Source: Candidatus Albibeggiatoa sp. nov. BB20 (lineage in GTDB: Bacteria > Pseudomonadota > Gammaproteobacteria > Beggiatoales > Beggiatoaceae). From it: a DNA stretch of 12,756 nucleotides. The stretch's first letter is position 1; each line of letters starts with the position of its first letter. This document shows positions 1 through 6,689 of this stretch, one piece after another. The notes below the pieces were generated by a model, which worked only from the letters and a program-made list of their open reading frames with translations, ran no database searches and was not told where the DNA came from. The stretch covers positions 1-12,756 of the forward strand of contig JADGDW010000139.1 in the NCBI GenBank assembly GCA_016744725.1. Reading direction: 5' to 3'. A program made the position numbers and the translations under genes.

Positions 1-84
1 ACGTTTCGAACACTGGGATATTCAACGGTGAGAATTTCTTGAACCGTACTGCCTGTTCAGATATAGTTAATTCTATCTTGAGCG

Positions 85-97
85 GGACTGGCAGTCC
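85..97. repeat. Palindrome GGACTG-G-CAGTCC inside MITE copy A
   Basis: Six-base arms around a single central base. The same motif with 7-base arms occurs at 133-147, 8534-8548 and 8583-8597, always inside a MITE copy. In RNA it could form a small hairpin, or the two palindromes of one element could pair with each other. Confidence 0.75.
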
Positions 98-132
98 TGA
101 AATACTTTAAATATCAAATAGTTTTAAAACCT

Positions 133-147
133 AGGACTGCCAGTCCT
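133..147. repeat. Palindrome AGGACTG-C-CAGTCCT inside MITE copy A
   Basis: Second palindrome of the element, with perfect 7-base arms around one base, about 35 bases from the first one. It is the arm type that reappears with a longer loop at 4827-4860. Confidence 0.75.
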
Positions 148-193
148 GTATCATCTTAAAATAAAATGACTATAGCGACCAGCTTATGAGGCA

Positions 194-237
194 ACTCATG
201 AAACAGTGATTTTAGCGTAACATCATGTTTCATGAGT
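194..237 (-). terminator. Strong hairpin downstream of dapA, probable transcript end
   Basis: Perfect 12-base inverted repeat: ACTCATGAAACA at 194-205 and TGTTTCATGAGT at 226-237. With one bulged base the stem extends by TGAT/ATCA, leaving an 11-base loop. It starts 17 bases after the dapA stop codon. There is no run of T after it on the leftward strand, so it is not a textbook intrinsic terminator. It could instead be a 3'-end stabilising structure or a site for a DNA-binding protein. Confidence 0.45.
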
Positions 238-253
238 CATCCCATCCAAAGTC

Positions 254-1132
254 TTAAAGCCCAACACCTGCTTGTTGCATGGCTTTATCAACTGTAGCGC
301 GATGTTCTTCACTCAAAGCTAATAATGGTAAACGAATGCCTTCGCCCATCAAGCCTAATTTGTGTACCGCGTATTTCACAGGGATGGGGTTGGATTCAAC
401 AAATAAGTTTTTATGCAAACCCATCAATTGTTGATTCAATTCCTCAGCTTCTGCTTTGCGACCTGCTAAGCCATGTGCAATCATCTCGTGCATCATTTTC
501 GGTGCGACATTGGCAGTCACAGAAATCGTGCCTTTACCGCCTGCATACACGACATCGAGTGCCGTCGCATCATCACCACTGAGAATCACAAACTCATCAC
601 TAGCAAAACAAGTTAAATCTTTGATTCGCTGTGTATCAGTCCAAGCCTCTTTGATACCAACAATATTTTTAATCGTAGAAAGACGTTTCACGGTCTCTGG
701 TAACATATCACACGCGGTACGTCCGGGGACATTGTATAAAATCACAGGAATATCAAGTGCTTCAGCAATAATTTTATAATGCTGATATAAGCCTTCTTGG
801 GTTGGTTTGTTGTAGTAAGGCGTTACGAGTAAGCACGCATCTACACCATCGGCTTGTGCTGTCTTACTTAATTCAATCGCCTCAGCAGTTGAGTTTGAAC
901 CCGTTCCTGCAATCACAGGTACCCGTTTATTCGCAAACTCCACGACCTTGCGTATTACCTCACCATGCTCTGTATGGTTTAAAGTTGCAGATTCACCCGT
1001 TGTGCCTACTGCAACTATGGCATCTGTTTGGTTTTCAATGTGAAATTCAACCAGACGGCGCAAGTCATTATAATCAACTTGACCATCATCTGTCATGGGT
1101 GTAACAAGTGCTACAATACTGCCCTGAAACAT
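254..1132 (-). CDS. dapA: 4-hydroxy-tetrahydrodipicolinate synthase (DapA)
   Basis: Cytosolic aldolase that condenses pyruvate with aspartate-semialdehyde, the first committed step towards diaminopimelate and lysine. The protein is 292 residues, the usual family length, and aligns without offset to E. coli numbering. The GTTGES loop at 43-48 supplies T44 and T45. Y107 is in TPYYNKP, Y133 and R138 are in LYNVPGR, and the Schiff-base lysine K161 is in VGIKEA. The C-terminal helices are intact. The ATG at 1132 has a GGAG Shine-Dalgarno 9 bases upstream and a good promoter at 1167-1195. It lies 64 bases downstream of a CBS-domain gene on the same strand. In many gammaproteobacteria bamC follows dapA, but here the 3' side holds a hairpin and a MITE-like element. 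The identification is secure. Confidence 0.97.
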   Translation of the reverse strand: MFQGSIVALVTPMTDDGQVDYNDLRRLVEFHIENQTDAIVAVGTTGESATLNHTEHGEVIRKVVEFANKRVPVIAGTGSNSTAEAIELSKTAQADGVDACLLVTPYYNKPTQEGLYQHYKIIAEALDIPVILYNVPGRTACDMLPETVKRLSTIKNIVGIKEAWTDTQRIKDLTCFASDEFVILSGDDATALDVVYAGGKGTISVTANVAPKMMHEMIAHGLAGRKAEAEELNQQLMGLHKNLFVESNPIPVKYAVHKLGLMGEGIRLPLLALSEEHRATVDKAMQQAGVGL

Positions 1133-1166
1133 TGAATTAGACTCCAGCTTTTACAAGTAACCAATT

Positions 1167-1195
1167 ATGATACGTCGCTCATTGTGGAATGACAA
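1167..1195 (-). promoter_or_regulatory. sigma70-like promoter of dapA
   Basis: On the leftward strand, TTGTCA (1195-1190) and TATCAT (1172-1167) are separated by 17 bases. Each matches the consensus at 5 of 6 positions. Transcription would start near 1160, giving a leader of about 28 bases that contains the GGAG ribosome-binding site. The -35 lies 1 base beyond the stop codon of the upstream CBS gene, so dapA can be transcribed alone even if read-through also occurs. Confidence 0.6.
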
Positions 1196-1196
1196 G

Positions 1197-1640
1197 CTAT
1201 ACTTTTCCAGTTTCTAGCTCATCTAAACGCTGCATAAGATGTAGGGCTAATTTAACAAAATCAGCTTCAGTTAAAATGCCAATAAGACGACTATCTTGAA
1301 GAACAGGCAAACAGCCATGCTTTTGTTCTAACATGAATTTAGCAGCTTCTAATAAATTGGAATCTGCATACGCAATCGTAATATCCGTTATCATGATTTC
1401 GCCCAGAGGGATCGCAGACTCTAATTCATCACGGGTATCATTATCAATTTCAGCTAAAGCAGAGACTGAAACTTCTAAAATATCATGCTTAGTCACTAAA
1501 CCAACAAACTCACCATCCTTATCTACAATGGGAATATGACGAATTCGATTATTTAACATCGCCTCTCTGGCTTCATGTACTGTGTCTGTTAATGTTAGAG
1601 TGAAAAGTTGTTCACTCATTAAATCCTGTACAGTTATCAT
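1197..1640 (-). CDS. Tandem CBS-domain protein
   Basis: A 147-residue protein made almost entirely of two CBS domains, about residues 1-57 (DLMSEQLFTL through GLVTKHDIL) and 78-140 (GEIMITDITIAYADSN through GILTEADFV). Paired CBS domains form a Bateman module that typically binds adenosine nucleotides and senses energy state or ionic conditions. With no attached effector domain, a stand-alone regulatory role is inferred and the partner is unknown. I chose the ATG at 1640 because AAGAGGG lies 9 bases upstream. A TTG eight codons further upstream (1664) is in frame but overlaps the predicted transcription start. The gene precedes dapA by 64 bases on the same strand. This does not prove a functional link. 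Confidence 0.9.
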   Translation of the reverse strand: MITVQDLMSEQLFTLTLTDTVHEAREAMLNNRIRHIPIVDKDGEFVGLVTKHDILEVSVSALAEIDNDTRDELESAIPLGEIMITDITIAYADSNLLEAAKFMLEQKHGCLPVLQDSRLIGILTEADFVKLALHLMQRLDELETGKV

Positions 1641-1669
1641 GCTTATATTCCCTCTTGTTAACAATGATC

Positions 1670-1704
1670 AATTATCAGTGAACGGTACATAATTATCAAT
1701 GAAC
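1670..1704. repeat. Two 14-bp direct repeats spaced 21 bp, over the CBS-gene promoter
   Basis: AATTATCAGTGAAC at 1670-1683 and AATTATCAATGAAC at 1691-1704 differ at one base. Their 21-base period is two helical turns, which would put both on the same face of the DNA. Each covers one promoter hexamer, so they could be a repressor site or simply a small tandem duplication that created the promoter. Confidence 0.5.
1671..1699 (-). promoter_or_regulatory. sigma70-like promoter of the CBS-domain gene
   Basis: On the leftward strand, TTGATA (1699-1694) and GATAAT (1676-1671) are 17 bases apart, each 5 of 6 to consensus. Transcription would start near 1664, about 24 bases before the ATG at 1640. 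Both hexamers fall inside copies of a 14-base direct repeat (see 1670-1704). Confidence 0.6.
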
Positions 1705-2132
1705 AATTATTTATCTTTTCTTAAGAGAGGCTTTCACCCCGTTTGTATTGAGATTATGCGGGATCACAACTCGCTATATAATCGGAAAGAACTGCAGCTA
1801 GTATCTGTTTAAGTTCTTAAACCAGTAATCTCTTTAATTATTATTTGTAACCATATTGTAATTCAACAAGTTGACAAAATATCAAATGAATATTTAGCTA
1901 ATAATAGCCTTGTCATAACAATATAAGTAATTGATTTTAAATAAAACATTTTTAATAAAATTAATGGATTACATTATTTTCCAAAAAGATTGGCTAAGGG
2001 TTTGGATAAGCCAAAGTATTTTAAATGGGTTATTCTGCTGCTATTTGTTCTAAAAAATAATAGAGAATGGGTTTAAATTAGAACCCAAAAATGCTAAAAA
2101 CTTAAAATGACCGAGCTTTCTGTATTAAAATA
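1705..2132. other. AT-rich non-coding stretch upstream of the hybrid kinase gene
   Basis: No convincing gene on either strand. What can be seen: a palindrome GTTTAAG-TT-CTTAAAC at 1807-1822; an isolated TATAAT at 1777-1782 without a good -35; a TTGACA at 1871-1876 without a good -10; GGGTTT/GAACCC arms at 2069-2086; and TTGGCT/AGCCAA arms at 1990-2014. The last, read leftward, is followed by TCTTTTTGG and so resembles a weak terminator for a leftward transcript. The length is unusual compared with most gaps here. Confidence 0.5.
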
Positions 2133-2160
2133 TTGCAAATGCTCAATGAATCGTTAGAAT
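2133..2160 (+). promoter_or_regulatory. Possible promoter of the hybrid kinase gene
   Basis: TTGCAA (2133-2138) and TAGAAT (2155-2160) are separated by 16 bases, matching consensus at 4 and 5 of 6 positions. Transcription would start near 2167, inside a small inverted repeat CGTGT/ACACG at 2161-2177, leaving a leader of only about 16 bases. The spacing and the -35 are suboptimal. Confidence 0.35.
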
Positions 2161-2182
2161 CGTGTCATAGAAACACGTCAAA

Positions 2183-4819
2183 GTGAGAAAAATTTTGAAA
2201 CTGTTTAAATTTAAACGCAAAATTGCCTATCAATTCACTTTCTACGTGATGCTTGTCAGCTTTTTGATAACATTACTTACAACTTCCATTCAACTTGGGA
2301 TGGAATATAGAATCGATATAAAAAATCTTGAAAAGTGGATAGAGTACGTTGAAAAAAATTACTTAGATAATATAAGTACACATCTGATGCTTGGTGAAAA
2401 TGAGGAGGTCGACTTGTTTTTGCGTGACATAGCCAGTCTTTCAGATATGCAGCATGTTTATATTACTGATTTAAAAGGAAATATTCTTTTAGAATACGGC
2501 GATGCAAAACAGGATTATCTACTGTTACAACATAAGTTTGAATTGATCCATAAGAAAGATAATTTTAAAGTTTTTGTAGGCCAATTGCACCTTGTTGCAA
2601 CCACTGAGAATATTTACGGACGTTTAATGAATCGAGCCGTTGTGGCTTTGATTGCCAATGCGGCGGCTATTTTTCTCGTTGCCATTTTTATTTTGTGGGG
2701 CTTCCATAAAATGGTAGCGCGACACTTAAATAAAATTGCCCAATATACTGAGCAGCTAGACCCTGACAGCTTAGACTATGTCTTAAACCTAGATCGGAAC
2801 TCGCAGCCTGATGAAGCAGCTGATGAGTTAGAACATGTGATTATCGCGATTAATACCATGCGAATTAACTTACAACGTTCGTATAAAGGGATGTGTGATA
2901 GCGAGCAAGATAATCGTAATTTATTAAAAGCCACGCTGGTTGGTCTTTCTTTGTGGAAGCTTGATAATGGGTGTTTTGTGACTGTAAACCCTGCATTTGC
3001 TCGGATTATTGGCTATCCCGTGACTGAAGTACATCGGCTTAATTATTGGGATATTGTGATTGAGGATGATATTGAGCTTGCAAAATTTGAATTTAAACAA
3101 TTAGATGTTGGCAGCCAATATGGACCTGTTGAGAAAATTTATCAGCATAAAGATGGCTATACCGTGCCTGTACGAATTTCAGCTTTAATTATTGAACGTG
3201 ATAATGAGCTATACGCATGGTCTAATATTGAAAATATCACGGCTCAAAAGCGGGTTGCTGAGGAATTAAAATCGGCCAAACATAAAGCAGAAGAAGCCAA
3301 TTTAGCCAAAAGCCAATTTTTAGCCAATATGAGCCATGAGCTGCGTACACCAATGAATGCAATTATTGGTTACAGTGAAATGCTGGAAGAAGAATTACGT
3401 GATGTGACACTAGAGCTGGATTTAGTCCCTGATGTGAAAAGCATCCATGCAGCAGCGAAGCATCTATTGGGCTTAATCAACGATATTTTAGATATATCGA
3501 AGATTGAAGCAGGCAAAATGGATTTATATGTCGAAACCTTTAACCTCAATGCCATGATTGACAATATTGTGACCACTATCCAGCCGTTGATAGAAAATAA
3601 AGCCAATACATTAAACGTGATACGGGGCGATTCTTTGGGTGAAATGCACTCAGATTTAACCAAAACTCGACAAATCCTATTAAATTTATTAAGTAATGCG
3701 TCTAAATTTACCGAACAAGGCCATGTCACCTTAGATGTGCAGAGTTTTCAACGGGGTGAACATCATTGGATGCGGTTTAGAGTGTCAGATGATGGTATTG
3801 GTATGACGACTGAGCAGCAAGAGAAATTATTCCAAAGCTTTACTCAAGCCGATGCGTCAACCACGCGAAAATATGGCGGTACGGGCTTAGGTTTAGCGAT
3901 TACAAAACATTTTTCTCACATGATGCACGGTACAATCAGCGTAGAAAGTGAATTTGGCAAAGGTAGTACCTTTACAGTGCAATTGCCTGCTGAGATTACA
4001 CCGCAAGAATTGGGTAGCGATGAGAAAGAGGCATTACCCGCATCAGGTGGATTATCGATGCCAGCAGAAGGAGGTATTGTCTTAGTTATTGATGATGATA
4101 CCGCTGCCCGAACATTATTAAAAACCTATTTAAGTAAGATTGGTTATCAAGTTGCGGTCGCGTCAAATGGTCAAGAAGGTCTGAAATTAGCTCGAAAATT
4201 ACGTCCGAATGCAATTACTTTGGATGTGATGATGCCGGGAATGGATGGCTGGGAAGTATTAAACCGCTTGAAGCAAGACCCTGATTTAGCTCACATTCCT
4301 GTTATTATGTTGACCTTGGTTGAAGATAAAGACATTGGATACTCATTGGGTGCTGCTGAATATTTGACTAAACCGATTAGTCGCGATCAATTAACCGCTG
4401 TGTTGCGTAAATATCGTGCAGAAAGACCTCCATTTAGCGTCATGGTTGCAGAAGATGATGAGCGTACCCGTGAACTGGTGACTCGAATGTTGAATAAAGC
4501 GGGTTGGCAGGTAATTGAAGCAGATAATGGTGAAATGGCTTTACGCTGTTTAGATAAATATCAGCCTGATCTAATTCTATTAGACTTGATGATGCCTGAA
4601 ATGGATGGGTTTGAATTTATTGCAAATTTACGCAAACACCAAAAATGGCGACAGATTCCTGTTGTAGTCTTAACCGCAAAAGATATTACGATTGAGGATC
4701 GCGTGTGGTTGAATAATCGAGTTGATACCGTTTTCCAAAAAGGCGCGTATCACCGCGATGAATTATTACGCCATGTTCGTGAATTATTAGCAAAAACAAC
4801 GCATAAGAAGACACTTTAA
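2183..4819 (+). CDS. Membrane hybrid sensor histidine kinase, PAS-HisKA-HATPase-REC-REC
   Basis: An 878-residue inner-membrane signalling protein. In order: TM1 about 18-38, a periplasmic sensor segment about 39-150 (VYITDLKGNILLEYG looks PAS-like), TM2 about 152-174, and a HAMP-like linker to about 230. Then come a cytosolic PAS domain about 245-355 and the HisKA domain with phospho-acceptor H385 in SHELRTP. The ATP-binding domain has its N box at 501-509, DDGIGM at 536-541 and GGTGLGL at 565-571. The first receiver has acidic 637-639, phospho-acceptor D681, T711 and K730. The second has D758/D759, D801, T831 and K853. All catalytic residues are present and there is no Hpt domain, so an external phosphotransfer partner is expected. 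The start is GTG, because a TAG in frame at 2168-2170 blocks extension. No clear Shine-Dalgarno is visible, and TTG at 2195 is an alternative. Ligand and target are unknown. The gene is monocistronic. Confidence 0.93.
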   Translation: MRKILKLFKFKRKIAYQFTFYVMLVSFLITLLTTSIQLGMEYRIDIKNLEKWIEYVEKNYLDNISTHLMLGENEEVDLFLRDIASLSDMQHVYITDLKGNILLEYGDAKQDYLLLQHKFELIHKKDNFKVFVGQLHLVATTENIYGRLMNRAVVALIANAAAIFLVAIFILWGFHKMVARHLNKIAQYTEQLDPDSLDYVLNLDRNSQPDEAADELEHVIIAINTMRINLQRSYKGMCDSEQDNRNLLKATLVGLSLWKLDNGCFVTVNPAFARIIGYPVTEVHRLNYWDIVIEDDIELAKFEFKQLDVGSQYGPVEKIYQHKDGYTVPVRISALIIERDNELYAWSNIENITAQKRVAEELKSAKHKAEEANLAKSQFLANMSHELRTPMNAIIGYSEMLEEELRDVTLELDLVPDVKSIHAAAKHLLGLINDILDISKIEAGKMDLYVETFNLNAMIDNIVTTIQPLIENKANTLNVIRGDSLGEMHSDLTKTRQILLNLLSNASKFTEQGHVTLDVQSFQRGEHHWMRFRVSDDGIGMTTEQQEKLFQSFTQADASTTRKYGGTGLGLAITKHFSHMMHGTISVESEFGKGSTFTVQLPAEITPQELGSDEKEALPASGGLSMPAEGGIVLVIDDDTAARTLLKTYLSKIGYQVAVASNGQEGLKLARKLRPNAITLDVMMPGMDGWEVLNRLKQDPDLAHIPVIMLTLVEDKDIGYSLGAAEYLTKPISRDQLTAVLRKYRAERPPFSVMVAEDDERTRELVTRMLNKAGWQVIEADNGEMALRCLDKYQPDLILLDLMMPEMDGFEFIANLRKHQKWRQIPVVVLTAKDITIEDRVWLNNRVDTVFQKGAYHRDELLRHVRELLAKTTHKKTL

Positions 4820-4826
4820 ATTTGAC

Positions 4827-4860
4827 TAGGACTGGAATTCTCTGAGAACGACCAGTCCTA
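4827..4860. terminator. Hairpin between convergent kinase and nnrS genes, related to the MITE palindromes
   Basis: TAGGACTGG (4827-4835) and CCAGTCCTA (4852-4860) are perfect 9-base arms. The 16-base loop contains a smaller TTCTC-T-GAGAA inverted repeat. It begins 7 bases after the kinase stop and ends 8 bases before the nnrS stop, the position of a bidirectional terminator. No T-run follows on either strand, so termination is inferred from position and symmetry. The arms share AGGACTG/CAGTCCT with the palindromes of the MITE-like elements, but the flanks do not match them. Confidence 0.55.
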
Positions 4861-4868
4861 AAAATCCA

Positions 4869-6077
4869 CTAACCCATCACATTATCCACTCTTGGGCGAG
4901 TTAATATTGGGGTATAAACAAATACAAATCCTAAAAAGGCAATAATCCACAAAATCTGAGCGCTGATAATCCAGTAAAAATATAGTTCCCAGATGAGTAA
5001 TGGCATCAGTACCCGCAATATTGCGCTGGCAAATAGAATCAGAAATAAATAATGTAGAATTACGGGTGGTTGTTGCAAATTACGCCCCGTATGTCCCAAT
5101 GCAACCCGCGCCATCATACTCAAAGTCATTAAACCAACGCCACCAATAGCAAACAGGTGAACGGCTAAGAGTGGAAACCAGCCAAAATAAAAACTGAGTG
5201 CGTAGAGTAAAAAGCCAAATGTTATCGTGGCATAGGAAATATAAAGACTCCAAAGCAATGATTTTTTCCAAATCCCCACCGTGTACCAACCCCACAAACG
5301 GATACTATGTAAAACGAATACAAGTAGAGCCAGAGTTGCAGCATAGTCAACAAATTGGGTAAATGTTGCAAGTATGAAAAAAGCGACAAATGCAGCAACA
5401 CCACTGATATCTAACCATAACCAGTTTTTCAATTTCACAGGATAACCCACGCCACGCTCTATAAAAAACGGAATCACTCGTCGTCCCATAATCATGATTA
5501 AGCCAATAACCAAATAGAGTCCAAAATAAAGCCCCCAGATTGCTCCTTGTGCAACAAACCCTAATAATCCCAGATAAAATAATCCATTCCCAATAGTCAG
5601 TAACGAAATGTTAACCAATAAAATCAATTGCTGCCATTGACGTACTTTAATAATTGGCCATGCAATCGATGCAATTAAAAATACACAAAAACTTAAATCT
5701 AGGACTGCGATCCATAAAATAGGCAAATTAAATAATGGCATCAAACGCGCTATAACCCATAAACTAAATAATGCAGCTAAGCTCCATCCATGCAAGGTTT
5801 GTTGGCCTGTCCAGTTTTTAGTTGCGGTCAGTAAAAAACCTGCAATCACGGCTAAACCATAACCATAAATCATTTCATGCGCGTGCCAATAAGTGATGGG
5901 AATGCCTGATAATGGCATAGAAAGCTGTCCTGCATAAATAAACATCCACATCAACATGGACAAAATAGCAAACCAACCCGCACCAAGAAAAAAAGCTCTA
6001 AATCCCAAATTAAATAAAGCAAATGCTTTAAGATTAGAAGGGGGTGAATTGGATGTGTGTAATGTATGTAGTGACAT
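4869..6077 (-). CDS. nnrS: NnrS family membrane protein (nitric-oxide stress tolerance)
   Basis: A 402-residue polytopic inner-membrane protein with about 12 hydrophobic segments, the family's usual size. Family signatures visible are the first-loop WHAHEM at 64-69, ATKNWTGQ at 85-92, GRRVIPFF at 198-205, a conserved histidine in AVHLFAIGG (H307), and RVALGHTGR at 324-332. NnrS is a haem- and copper-containing protein that in other bacteria protects against nitric oxide and related iron-chelate stress during denitrification or nitrate use. It is not itself a NO reductase. The ATG at 6077 has GAGGA 6 bases upstream. No nor, nir or nar genes are in the window. A half-perfect FNR/NnrR-like site (TTGAT-N4-TTCAC, 6143-6130) lies about 53 bases before the start, but its second half is weak. 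The gene converges with the hybrid kinase gene, and nothing ties the two functionally. Confidence 0.93.
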   Translation of the reverse strand: MSLHTLHTSNSPPSNLKAFALFNLGFRAFFLGAGWFAILSMLMWMFIYAGQLSMPLSGIPITYWHAHEMIYGYGLAVIAGFLLTATKNWTGQQTLHGWSLAALFSLWVIARLMPLFNLPILWIAVLDLSFCVFLIASIAWPIIKVRQWQQLILLVNISLLTIGNGLFYLGLLGFVAQGAIWGLYFGLYLVIGLIMIMGRRVIPFFIERGVGYPVKLKNWLWLDISGVAAFVAFFILATFTQFVDYAATLALLVFVLHSIRLWGWYTVGIWKKSLLWSLYISYATITFGFLLYALSFYFGWFPLLAVHLFAIGGVGLMTLSMMARVALGHTGRNLQQPPVILHYLFLILFASAILRVLMPLLIWELYFYWIISAQILWIIAFLGFVFVYTPILTRPRVDNVMG

Positions 6078-6689
6078 AATTGTTCCTCATTTGTCACGGC
6101 AAATTGATTCAGTAGCAATTTAACTGGTCGTGAATATTATCAATAATAAGCTTTTTTCAAATAAAATAGATGAAATAAACAAAAATCAGTTTTTTATAGA
6201 AAATAATATAAATAACTCTTTGTATAATAAATCAGTTTAATATCAATCTTAATTTTAATAATCATTGTTTATTATTGGATGCCTCTCATATCTTCAATAT
6301 TGATTATCCTCATTATATAACAGCTAAGCTGTAATACTGAAAATACGTTCAAAAATACTCTTCTTGATTTTTATTTATCTAAAGAATACGCACTACCTAT
6401 TTGAATTAAAATAAAATATACTGTATTTATACAATAATACTTAAGACACTTATTAAACAATAAAATCTAGGCTATACACGGGTTTCATTTTTAGGAAATG
6501 GATAAATTCTATTCAGCTAAAAAGTACAGTTTAGTTTAATTCAATCGAATAAAATGAAGCCCATAAAAATAATAACTAATATGACTCAAAAATTGTTAAA
6601 AACATTGTTAGGCTTATTGCTGTAATTTTGAGTATGATTAGTACTTAAATTATTCATAAAAAACCTCAACTTCTCACACCATATTTAGG
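6078..6689. other. 612-base AT-rich non-coding stretch between nnrS and the winged-helix/MscS operon
   Basis: A divergent intergenic region with no credible ORF on either strand. It holds the nnrS ribosome-binding site (6084-6088) and a weak FNR-like site at 6130-6143. Several short palindromes are present: TCAATATTGA near 6293-6302, ACAGCT-A-AGCTGT at 6320-6332, and TGTAT-TT-ATACA at 6422-6433. A long inverted repeat lies at 6575-6642. I see no tRNA, riboswitch or insertion-sequence remnant. Confidence 0.5.
6575..6642 (+). repeat. Long inverted repeat upstream of the winged-helix/MscS operon
   Basis: Left arm 6575-6594 (ACTAAT-ATG-ACTCAAAAATT) and right arm 6624-6642 (AATTTTGAGT-ATG-ATTAGT) pair over 6 plus 10 bases. 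A 3-by-3 mismatch separates the two paired segments and there is one bulged A; the loop is 29 bases. The right arm contains TTGAGT (6628-6633), a possible -35 with a poor -10 (TATTCA, 6651-6656) 17 bases on. It ends 47 bases before the first ATG. It could be an operator or a leader structure. Confidence 0.5.

Larger units (their letters stand above)
62..174 (+). mobile_element. MITE-like element, copy A (113 bp)
   Basis: A short non-coding element whose near-identical partner lies in opposite orientation at 8507-8620. By my hand alignment they differ at 9 positions and one single-base gap over about 114 columns, roughly 91% identity. The ends are imperfect terminal inverted repeats: TATAGTTAATTCTATCTTGAG-like on the left and, read inward from the right, TATAGTCATTTTATTTTAAG. 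Inside are two palindromes, GGACTGGCAGTCC at 85-97 and AGGACTGCCAGTCCT at 133-147. Ends of the form TATAGT with a TA at each outer edge resemble elements mobilised by IS630/Tc1-mariner transposases, and the first bases match the start of Neisseria Correia elements. That family assignment is inference. It has no coding capacity and lies downstream of dapA. Confidence 0.8.

Noticed and set aside
325..1104. Three rightward open frames (about 85-107 codons) opposite dapA
   Set aside because: Antisense shadows of a fully conserved dapA; translations look non-protein-like.
1871..1876. TTGACA as the -35 of the hybrid kinase gene
   Set aside because: No acceptable -10 lies 16-18 bases downstream, and it is over 300 bases from the start codon.
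3370..3729. 119-codon leftward open frame under the kinase gene
   Set aside because: Antisense shadow of the HisKA/HATPase coding region with no ribosome-binding site or family resemblance.
5701..5710. AGGACTGCGA inside nnrS, similar to the MITE palindrome
   Set aside because: Only one arm is present and it lies in a conserved coding frame, so chance similarity.
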